Source: Iris pallida (Eukaryota > Streptophyta > Magnoliopsida > Asparagales > Iridaceae). Taken from it: a stretch of DNA of 64,000 nucleotides. The notes below the pieces were generated by a model, which had not been told where the DNA came from, did no database searches, and saw nothing but the letters and a program-made list of their open reading frames with translations. Location of the stretch: positions 45,687,262-45,751,261 of the forward strand of contig JANAVB010005597.1 of NCBI GenBank assembly GCA_029216955.1. Reading direction: 5' to 3'. A program made the translations under genes and the position numbers. Each line of letters starts with the position of its first letter. Position 1 is the stretch's first letter. Positions 1 through 8,776 of the stretch are shown piece by piece.

Positions 1-1167
1 ATGGTCCACATAAGGGTTGCCTTCATCTGAAATTTCTGCTTCCTGGGAACATCGTACGTGTTAGTGCCTACTTCCCATAACTGATTCAACTCATCTATCA
101 AAGGCTGTAAGTACACATCAATGTTTCTCTTGGGATTGTTCGGACCATGAATTATAACGGTTAGAAACATATACTGAGTCTTCATGCACATCCAAGGCGG
201 TAGGTTATACGGAGTGACAATCACAGGCCAGCACGAATACTGGGATCCCGAAAGACCAAAAGGAGTAAAACCGTCAGAAGATAGTCCCAAAATCGATCGG
301 TCTTCTTGCACCGGTAGACCTTCCTGTACTAGTTGTCTTATAGCAATCAGCACCACAAAATCTGCACATATCTGCGTCCCTGTCGTCTTTGTAGTACAAC
401 ATGCACCCATTGCGACAAGAATCAATTTTTTCGTATCCCATCCAGAGCGATCTCACCATCCTCTTAGACCGATAGACGTCTTTAGGTAACTTAGCACCCG
501 CCGGCAAGATCTCTATAATCAACTCCAACACTCGGTTGTAGCATTCTTGCAACATGTTAAAATCTGACTTAATGCTCAACAGTCTTGTAACCACCTCCAA
601 CGGTGAATGATCCTCACAACCAGGATACAATGGAGTCCTTGCATTCTCCAGCAACTCCATGAACTTTGCAGCATCGACATTCGGTGTCTCCTCAGCTGCA
701 TCATTAACGAAACTAGGCCCCGCAGCGTCGAAAACTATGTTCACGCATCCGTCGTCGTATGCATGATTATCTGAAACAAAATTAGGTCCCGTATACATAT
801 ACGGCTCAACATAAGGCTCCGGCTCTGATGCTAAAGACACAAGTTCTCCGTGTGCGGTCCACTGATAGGAATTAGGCGTGAAACCCCTCGAGTACAAATG
901 ATATATCACTTCCACTTCTGGATAATATTTCACGTTATGACATTTCACACACGGACACTTAATTTTGGTGCCGTCCATGTACTGAGGGAACGCCTTAGCA
1001 AATTGCAGGAACTGCTCTACTCCCGCATTGTATTCATCCCGCATACCACACATATCATCAGGACGACGATTGTACATCCATGAACGATTCCGCAAGTAGT
1101 AATTCATATCTATTTGAAAATAATTCTGCAAAGATGGACACACATTATCCAATAGGCACAAATTCAT
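1..1167 (-). pseudogene. TNP2-like CACTA transposase, N-terminal part, frame-broken and truncated by the window
   Basis: This would encode the transposase of CACTA-1. From the ATG at 1165-1167, residues about 27-110 form a transposase-associated domain: RSWMYNRR near the start, GVEQFLQFAK, the Cys pattern CPCVKC, then HLYSRGF and a WTAHGE motif. After a low-similarity linker, residues about 205-280 enter the Transposase_21 (TNP2) region (LLSIKSDFNMLQECYN, CRNGCMLYYKD, CRFCG). The frame stops at 274, but the sequence from there to position 1 continues the TNP2 domain in another frame (SSDGFTPFG, SCWPVIVTPYNLPPWMC, FLTVIIHGPNNPKRNIDVYL). Between CRFCG and this segment about 60 family residues seem to be missing. 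This suggests a deletion plus frameshift, although an unrecognised intron is possible. Confidence 0.85.
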
Positions 1168-1760
1168 ATATTATGTCTTATTATGGGACACACATTAGTA
1201 GCGGATAGTTACTAATAATGCTATATCGCACATAAGTTCTTGTGCATCCAACGTGTACACATACACTATCAATTCTTACTGATGCCAATCTCATTCAGAC
1301 ATACTAGATTCGTTTCGATATCGTCAGGGTCAAGTTGAAAATTGTCTTAACATCAATTTTTAAGACTTGAATATAATGTTACCTACAACCGATATCTAAG
1401 ACCCCATAAAAAAGTCAAAGACCCCATGAATATAATGTCACCTACAACCGATATCTCATTCAGACACACTAGATTCGTTTCGATAGCGCCAGACCATATA
1501 TATATAATGTCACCTACAACCGATATCTAAGACTCCATGACAAAGTAAAAGACATTATTGACAAGACTTGAATATAATATCAACTAATTACAACCACAAC
1601 TAGTACTAAATAAGTCTCCTAGTATGATATAGAGGTAAATAAATAGTATACTAGATTGACTGACATTCGACTGAACACCCTCTGGACACATACTCAAGCC
1701 TATACTACACACTCACACACCACTCTACTATACTCACATAGACACACATAATTGTTACCT

Positions 1761-1765
<5 letters not shown>

Positions 1766-1823
<58 letters not shown>
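1766..1823. repeat. (TA)n microsatellite
   Basis: About 28 uninterrupted TA units inside CACTA-1. Confidence 0.97.
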
Positions 1824-1827
<4 letters not shown>

Positions 1828-1946
1828 AATATTACACACACTTACACACTCTCAAACACTACATAAACCTATAGCTAATGCATACACACACTAATATCTA
1901 TATCCCCATATACATTTAGTATCACACACTAATCAATTACTCTCAA

Positions 1947-1950
<4 letters not shown>

Positions 1951-1989
<39 letters not shown>
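1951..1989. repeat. (CA)n microsatellite
   Basis: About 19 CA units, followed by a partial duplicate of the surrounding ACTCTCAACTCTACACA phrase near 2020. Confidence 0.97.
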
Positions 1990-1992
<3 letters not shown>

Positions 1993-2689
1993 TATAAACT
2001 ATTTCATTCCAAAAATTACTCTCAACTCTACACATACACACATATAGTATAAATTATTTCACACACTAATCAATTACTCTCAACTTAGTATCTTGAGATA
2101 CCCAATCCTTACCTACACTTGGCAATTACAATAATTCTCTCTCTAATACTAGCTAATGATCTAAAAATGTACTCCATCCCCGATCGGGTTTAAATTTTTA
2201 TCCCCATCTCCGTCCCCGTTTAACAATGTACTCCCCGTCCCCGTCCCCGCAACCCGCCCCATTAAAACTTTTGGGAGTGGATTTTTTTGTCCCCGTCCCT
2301 GTTAAAAATTTCTTCTTTATAGTATAAACTATTTCATTCCAAATTTTTTTTACAAGACAATGTTGATAAACATTCACACACAAGACCAACAAGAAATTTT
2401 GATTTATATCATCTAACTCTCTATCTCGATTCCCTTGTAATTACTCGTATTGTTCAATGCATCTCTCTTATTTCTCAAATACTATATACATTATTATCAC
2501 TATCCTTCTTAGCTCTCTCTCTCTCATGTCCTTTTTAAACATTCATGAGTTCAATCACAACTCTTCCCCTTCTCATCATATTTATTTCATTCTTATACAC
2601 CAAAGAATGTATTTATTATCAATATATTTTCCATTCATTAAAACTTTAGCCCTTCACCCATTTTATAATGTGACTGTGTCTGTGTGTGT

Positions 2690-2701
2690 GTCCGCGTGTG
2701 T

Positions 2702-2753
<52 letters not shown>

Positions 2754-2822
2754 CCGTGTGTGTGTGTGTCCATGGGAGGAGGAGGAGGAGGAGGAGGAGG
2801 AGGAGGAGGAGGAGGAGGAGGG
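2690..2822. repeat. Compound (TG)n and (GGA)n microsatellite
   Basis: A TG-rich tract (about 2690-2770) is followed by about 16 perfect GGA units (2774-2822). It creates a spurious Val/Cys and polyglycine reading frame that should not be taken for a gene. Confidence 0.95.
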
Positions 2823-3054
2823 AGAGGAGTTAGGTTAGGGTTTACCTGAGGAAGAGGAGGAGTAGCTCGGATTGGGGGAGGAGGAGCTCGAAGAGGAGGA
2901 GCTCAACGGGGGGTGGGGGGTGGGGTCGCCGGGGGTGGCGGGAGTCGCCAGGGGGGGAGGGAGTCGCCGGGGGGGGGGATTTGTCGCCGGGGGGAAGAGG
3001 GCTCGAAATTTCTAATTTTTGAGTGAGGGGGAAAAAGGAAGCAGCGTGCCCTAA

Positions 3055-3305
3055 GTAAAAACGTTAGCGACGTCAAGAGTAGACGTCACTAAATGTCGCA
3101 AATATTTTAATATATGGCAACATATTTTAATAATATATCGCTGAACGTCGCTATTCAGCGACGTAATCTATCTAATGTCGCTGGCCATCGCTGTTCAGCG
3201 ACGTTTTACGATGTATATAGAAAGGAGTCGCTATATAACATATCTAGCGATGTAATTTCATTCCGTCGCTAAAGTACGTCGCTAATTTAGCATATTTTAG
3301 TAGTG
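3055..3305. repeat. CACTA-1 subterminal repeat array and terminal inverted repeat
   Basis: AGCGACGT and its complement ACGTCGCT recur roughly every 15-40 bp on both strands, ending with the TIR (complement CACTACTAAAA) at 3295-3305. Known CACTA elements use such arrays as transposase-binding sites. Confidence 0.8.
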
Positions 3306-3472
3306 AATGCTGAATTCTTCTGAACACTTAGACTGAATGCTGAATTGTTTCAGACTTTCAGTTATAAATAATTGTAGTGCCTAATGGTGAATGCTGAATT
3401 CTTCTGAACACTTAGACTGAATGCTGAATTGTTTCAGACTTTCAGTTACAAATAATTATAGTGCCTAATGGT
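3304..3472. repeat. Two-copy 84-bp tandem duplication
   Basis: A unit beginning TGAATGCTGAATTCTTCTG at 3304 is repeated at 3388 with two or three substitutions. Within each unit the phrase GAATGCTGAATT occurs twice. The first unit starts exactly at the CACTA-1 terminus, so the CACTA insertion lies at the edge of, or cuts, this repeat. Confidence 0.9.
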
Positions 3473-3525
3473 GGTGGACGCACTGGTTTATAATTTTCTC
3501 ATCAAGGATTGTTGCATAATTTGCT

Positions 3526-4188
3526 ATGCAGTCTTCATGTGATTCGATGAGTGAAAATAACTCCTCATTTGGAAGACATGTTGCACACCCTACATTCTCG
3601 ACAGAAACTCCGATGATATTTGATGAGATGATGATGGATTGGGAGAAGGAACTAGAAGCAACTCATGATGTTGTGCTTTCACATGAGGTGGATAGTTACC
3701 TCATGGACAGGCTAGAACCAAATAACAAGAATGATCGGTTTAACATTTTGAAGTGGTGGAAGGTAAAAGGTAAGAGTTCATACCCAACGCTTGCTTTGGT
3801 AGCCAAAGATGTGTTGGCTATTCAAGTATTGACGGTTGCTAGTGAGAGTGCTTTTAGCACTAGCGGGAGGGTCATTGATCCATTTAGATCACTCTCACTC
3901 CCAAATCGGTGGAGGCATTGATATGCCTTCAAAATTGGTTGAAAAGTGAAGATATTAGCCATATTGAGTATGAAGCAAGTGCGTCGGAACTTGAATTCTA
4001 TCAAGATTGTGAAAGCGGTAAAACTTGCTATTCAATTACTTTTTATTTATTTATTTCTATGACACTTGCCATGTATTTGTTGATTTATTTGTTTTTAAGA
4101 AACATTCTTCTTTGTTATAGAGTATCAAAGAGGCAAAGAGGAGAGTATAAGCTCAAATGCACCAAACCGAAACAACTCAAGCTCATAA
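3526..4188 (+). pseudogene. hAT transposase C-terminal dimerisation domain, frameshifted
   Basis: This is the C-terminal end of a hAT transposase. Frame 1 (3526-3921) shows the family's dimerisation domain: DSYLMDRLEPNNKN, then FNILKWWK, YPTLALVAKDVLAIQVLTVASESAFSTSGRV and IDPFRS. At about 3895 the frame breaks, and the homology continues one frame over (EALICLQNWLKSEDI) to about 4018. A plausible last intron follows, with a GT donor at about 4019 and TTATAG acceptor ending at 4119. The next exon gives a Ser/Asn-rich tail and a TAA stop at 4186-4188. The N-terminal zinc finger and catalytic core are absent, so this fragment cannot be active. It is not flagged as a domesticated hAT gene because of the frame break. 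Confidence 0.85.
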
Positions 4189-6340
4189 GATAGAAGGAGT
4201 TGCGAACTTGTGATTCTCAAGATGTTTTTAATGTTATGTTTTATGAATTAGACAGTTAGACTAGTTACTTTTTATCTGTCTTGTTGAATTGGCTTGTTGA
4301 ACACTATTTGCATCTTTGTGTCTACTCTTTTTCTTAGATCAAATTAAGCATTGCATGAGTTCTCATATTGATCTTAGACCTTGGTGGTGCTTTGACTGCT
4401 TTTTTAGTTCATTTGAGGTATTTTTACAGATGCTACTTGCTACTTGCTAATCTTTTTACAGGTGCTTTCTTAGCAAAGCATGGGTCTACAGATGCATGGG
4501 TCTACTGATGCACCCGATATTTTTACAGGTGCTTTCTTAGTTCAAATTAAGCATTGCATGGGTCTACAGATGCTACTTGCTAATCTTTTTTACAAACTGT
4601 AGGTGTAGTGACATGTAGATGAAAGCAAGCAATGCCAAAAATGACGTATCTGTATATATTGAGATATCTGTATACATATTGAGGTATTTTTCCTCCATTT
4701 TTTCTTGTATTCTGGGCTGCCATTTTTTTTCCTTTCAGAAGAACTAAGAACATATATATTGAGGTATCTGTATTTTATTTGATGAAACAGTTTCAAGTAA
4801 GCATTATATATTGAACCAATAGCAGTCAATTGAATGGCTTACATGTTTGTGTGGAATCTATAATTTACTGGTTTGCAGAGAAATACTCCCTTTTGACTTC
4901 TAATCTTGTTCTGCTAGGATTATGTGAAAATTGACAGGAGAATGCACTCTCCTCAAGTAGTTCCCTTCTTGCCTTTGTCTATAACTTTCTTAGTCACCTT
5001 TTGATTCAGTAGTATGAGACTATGAGTTGTCTCAGTAGCTTGTTTATTTGAATTTTAGTAATCCATATAGTTTGTCCAATTTAGTTTATATGGTGTAATT
5101 TTCACATGCTTGGGCTTTCAGCTGGGAACCACCTGGCATTTACGTGGAAAAAAACTTGTATGCTGCAGAGAAATAAAAAGTGTTCTCGATACAGTCTAGT
5201 GGGCAGTCGACTATGAATGGGCTGCACAGTTAACTGCTGTCGCTGCAGTCTGAAAAAAGCAAGTTCCAGGTGCCTTTCCAGCACCTGAACCAGTGACGAA
5301 GTATTTTACTGGTTTGTGTAGCCAGGTTTTACTTTGCTAGGGTTTTCAAGGCAGCATCGTCATTGTATTTTGTATAATAATAATAATTAATGAGATTAAT
5401 AGTCCCTTTACAATATTCACTAATTGGAGACCACTATGGAAACTGATCAATTACATTTATCCTCATAATTCTAGCAAATATCCATTTACAATTCAGTTTG
5501 ATGAATTTAGGGATATTAATGTGCTGATTCTGCTGAACATAGAACTCTTGGGTATTGGTTTGCAGATATTGAAGAATCAAGAACTGCATTCGGGCAACGG
5601 GCAAAGGCATTTAGAGCTGCTTCAGATGCTACTGTCCAAGATTCGGCTGCTTTGGGCCTTTGGCTATACAGGAGCTTCTTCTCAAAGTGACCGGGTGCTA
5701 CTGCCAAGTGCCAAGCATCAGGATTCAGCCATTCAGGAACCTTTAACATATAGTGCTTCATTTTGATTTGTCTGGAACTTGGGATGGAAGAATTGTACCT
5801 GCAACAAGAAAGCAACTGACTCAAGTTGTTTGGAGTCACTGACTCACTTCAGTCTTCAGCAACATTGCTCTCAAGCAAGAGGCTCTCAAATATTAGCAAT
5901 TTAGCATCATGTTATTCTTTTCTATATATTGAATTGAATTGTATATGCTTTTTTGTGATTCTCTAGATTTTCTTTTGTGTATATATCTAATATCCATCAC
6001 TGATCTTGTTCTATATCATGAGGAAACTTGGTGGATATGTAAAATTTAGCATCATGTTATTCTTTTAAGGTTTTATATAGCAGTACAGCAGCATACATGT
6101 GGATATGTAAAATTGTAAACTGCAGGTTGATATGTAACAGTAACATTGTATAATGAAAACTGAACAGGAAATTGATTTTTTGAAGTCTCAGGTTTTTTGT
6201 ATAGTTTTGTTACTTTTGAATTGAGTGATTTTTATTTTTGAATGTTTGATTACAGCCACAGGTGGTTTTTTTGTACAGTCTTGTTACTTTTGTATAGGGA
6301 TAGTTTTGTTACTTTTGTATATAATTTTTTTTGTATATGA
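4189..6340. other. hAT element 3' non-coding stretch
   Basis: AT-rich with no convincing gene. Short direct repeats lie at 4420-4590: TTTTTACAG(A/G)TGCT and GCATGGGTCTACAGATGC recur two or three times. The phrase TTTAGCATCATGTTATTC occurs twice, near 5900 and 6045. Scattered short open frames have no recognisable similarity. Confidence 0.5.
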
Positions 6341-6499
6341 TAAATTTTAGACCCGTTTGGACCCGCGGGTTGTTGCGGATTGGATCCGTTTCAAATGGGG
6401 CGGGTTAGGTCCGGTTCCAGAAAAAAATTGACCCGCCCCGTCAAAGAACGGGTTAGGTCCGGTTCCAAAAAATTTTGGCCCGACCCGTGCCTAGCCCTA

Positions 6500-8331
6500 C
6501 TTGCAACGGATTATGGCATGGGCACGATAGGCCGAATCAATCGAGTAGCACAACGAAATGGCTAAGTCAGAAGAGTTAGCCGTGCAACCAAGTTATGGAA
6601 TCGAGCCACATCAGCTCGACGAAACGACAAGGCGTATCGGCTTAAGGTGGGCGGGTTCTTGACTCTCTCTCTCTCTACTCCTTCACGTCTAATAAAATGT
6701 ATCAATGTATGCGTAAATTGCTATTAAGTTAGCGAGCATGGCTCGAGCGATTTAAGGTCTTAGTATGTGTCCAACATTAAGATAGAACATTAAATATTGA
6801 ACAATTGAAGCGACGTACGTCAAGTGTATGGGTCACGGTAGGGCGGTGATGGTAGAACATTGAAAAAAATATCGAGATGTGCATCGCGTGCACGACTCCG
6901 AGAACATTGAACACTAGGCCTAGAATACTGATTATGGCATTAAGCGTGCCCTTGTGCACGGAAGCTATGAAATGACTAAGTAACTACGGAACTGCTGTTA
7001 TGAGATTAACTTATAGATGGAACGCATTAAGTATAAGTACGAGAATTATAAGCCGTTGGGCGTGCATCAATACGGATGTGTTGGGATACAATGTCGATGG
7101 AACTTGAGATGGGGATGGCGGATTACGTTTATGGAACGTGAGATTAGTTGGAATGATATGACTTGCTTGCTATGGCGTGTATTGCATGGTCAATGGACTC
7201 GGATGGCCCATGTGCGGGTGCGGCTTCCCTCGAACGGTTACGGCCGGGGCACCGGGACCGTTCGTTCTATGAGAGAATTATGTATGGTATTTATGGTGCA
7301 CATCATTAGGACGGGTTGCGACCGACCAATATTTTGATAAGTTATGCTATCAGTAAGTTTAGGATCCTTCAGATACTGGGCTAGCAACCAGTATTGGAGC
7401 GATCATAGGCTTACACATAAGGATGCCAAGTCCATTACGGTACAAATCACCGTGACCTTCATATATATAGGACTGGCGGGCTGAGATTAGAGTTGGATGC
7501 AGGCGCAGGACCTGCCACCCTTATGCATATGTCTAAGTTTGGTTAGTTGGCTGCGTGAATTGTATGGTTGGTTATGCATATTTCTAACGATTGCAGGCTA
7601 AGCTATACGAGACGGAAACATGCATGATCACTATGCTTATGTTCATATTATGTCTAACTGTATCTGCTGCAGGGATACGGTATTGGACACATTTATAATA
7701 AGTTGCTATGCTTGAATATTACCATAAAACTGATCCTAAGGCTAAATAGAAAGATTACCAAATAATGTTGCATGTTTTACTAAATGTACTTAGTGTTAGT
7801 TTGGGTGTGAGTGGGTCATGATCAGTGCAGCAAGGACGAAAGCACTAATCTCCCATTAGTTTGCTTGCAGGTTCAGGATATGTTCGGCTCGGGGAGGGGC
7901 TTGTCTTGGACGCGCCGAGGCATGGAGTCCTTGGCGTTTCAAGAGGAGTTACCGCATTGGCGTTCGGACTTGCAACATGGAGATGTTCGACCGATGACTA
8001 CTTGTTGGCTATAAAGAGGCATAATGTATGGAATAATATAAATCCTTTGTGAGTTAGAGAGATCATGAGCGTTGTAGCCAGTTGGCACATTCAGTTGGGC
8101 TATTCAAGGCCTTTGTAACCTTTAGTTCATTATCAATAAACAGATTCTTATTATATACTATGTTTCCTTCCACTGCTTACGTTATCAATTTGAGATAAAT
8201 ACTATGTCGAACCTGTTATCTTGCCTTGCACGAGCGCTACTCCAGGCTCGTGCGACATCACGCCCCAGCGATGACGACGATTCGGGTGAAATCTAGTGAG
8301 GACGAGCGATTTCCCGGGTCGGGGCGTGACA
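6500..8331 (+). repeat. LARD-1 5' LTR (5' portion displaced by the hAT insertion)
   Basis: It ends GGGGCGTGACA at 8331, directly before the primer-binding site. It contains an AATAAA signal (8136-8141), the conserved GC-rich box GGGGCACCGGGACCG (about 7247-7261) and the terminal stem-loop GCACGAGC...GCTCGTGC (8228-8253). About 340 bp of the LTR start are missing here and should lie beyond the hAT and CACTA insertions. Confidence 0.8.
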
Positions 8332-8333
8332 AA

Positions 8334-8345
8334 TGGTATCAGAGC
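8334..8345 (+). promoter_or_regulatory. LARD-1 primer-binding site (initiator tRNA-Met)
   Basis: TGGTATCAGAGC, two bases after the LTR end, is the standard plant LTR-retrotransposon site complementary to the 3' end of initiator methionine tRNA. It primes minus-strand DNA synthesis. Confidence 0.93.
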
Positions 8346-8559
8346 GGTTCCATCCTCTGGACCGTGAATGAATCTCTTTGACCCTCAGTTGCCTCGATAT
8401 CGAAATCAGTTTACTCTAAGTTGTTTTCGCAACTGCATGGCTCACGCATCTTCTCGATGCTATATTGGATGTTCCATACAATAAGTCTATATTAAGTGTG
8501 TACGGCTGCCACAAGTATGTCGTATCTATCACGCAATCTTCGAGTGATATCAAAGAATG

Positions 8560-8776
8560 TTAGTTGCACGAAGTACAACAAGTTATGAAATATTGGATTC
8601 CCAAAGTGCAACAAAGTTACGAGTCGTTGGTTGCACGAAGTGCAATGAATATGGTGATGTTGATTGCATGAAGTGTAATGAGATACGTATTGTTGGTCAC
8701 ACGAAGTGTGAATGGTTATGTATTATTAGTTGTACGGAGTGCAGCAAGTCGTGAATCGTTCGTTGCATCGGTGCAA
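8560..8776 (+). repeat. Array of short palindromic repeats downstream of the PBS (LARD-1)
   Basis: Six or seven copies of a TTGCAC-GAA-GTGCAA-type inverted repeat at about 33-35-bp spacing (near 8563, 8631, 8665, 8697, 8730, 8763). Units differ in sequence but usually keep pairing, for example TCACAC-GAA-GTGTGA with both arms changed. LARD-2 has the same kind of array at the same distance from its PBS (44535-44962). See findings. Confidence 0.8.

Larger units (their letters stand above)
1168..3054. other. CACTA-1 non-coding leader with microsatellites
   Basis: No coding sequence is recognisable. The stretch holds direct repeats near 1380-1530 (a short phrase about AATGT-ACCTACAACCGATATC recurs three times), several simple repeats, and a C-rich patch at about 2175-2320 with runs such as CCCCGTCCCCGTCCCCGC. 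That patch resembles hAT subterminal sequence but has no clear boundaries. From 2830 to 3000 the sequence is very G-rich with repeated GTCGCCGGGG blocks. The CT/CCGG-rich stretch in CACTA-2 (47380-47480 and 47690-47800) has a similar composition, so it may be the family's leader or promoter region. Confidence 0.6.
1..3305 (-). mobile_element. CACTA (En/Spm) transposon, 5' part (CACTA-1)
   Basis: A class II CACTA element read on the minus strand; its right terminus is at 3305 and its left side runs off the window. The plus strand ends TTTTAGTAGTG at 3305, the complement of the CACTACTAAAA terminus typical of the superfamily. Inside it (about 3055-3300) is a subterminal array of AGCGACGT-type motifs in both orientations, where CACTA transposases bind. 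A TNP2-like transposase starts 2.1 kb inward. The element ends within a hAT element. The 3-bp target duplication cannot be tested because the left end is missing. Terminus and subterminal motifs match CACTA-2 at 47099, so the two belong to related families. Confidence 0.85.
3306..6499 (+). mobile_element. hAT transposon, right part
   Basis: This is the downstream part of an autonomous-type hAT element interrupted on its left by CACTA-1. It carries the transposase C-terminal dimerisation region and ends at about 6499 with ...CGTGCCTAGCCCTA. The complement, TAGGGCTAGGCACGGGTC, is a typical hAT terminus. Immediately right is LARD LTR sequence: CTTGCAAC at 6500-6507 continues the LTR as seen intact near 14191. 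The expected 8-bp target duplication is therefore CTTGCAAC, with its partner left of the window. The last 200 bp have repeated TTGTTACTTTTGTAT and GGTCCGGTTCCA phrases, as in hAT subterminal regions. Confidence 0.75.

Noticed and set aside
1766..1823. TATA-box promoter signals in the many TA tracts
   Set aside because: Pure microsatellites, present in several transposons, with no gene start nearby.
2457..2849. 130-codon open frame ending in polyglycine
   Set aside because: Created by (TG)n and (GGA)n microsatellites; no coding character.
8560..8776. CRISPR-like array of short palindromic repeats
   Set aside because: Eukaryotic context, imperfect repeats, non-unique spacers and no cas genes; better explained as RNA hairpins of a retroelement.
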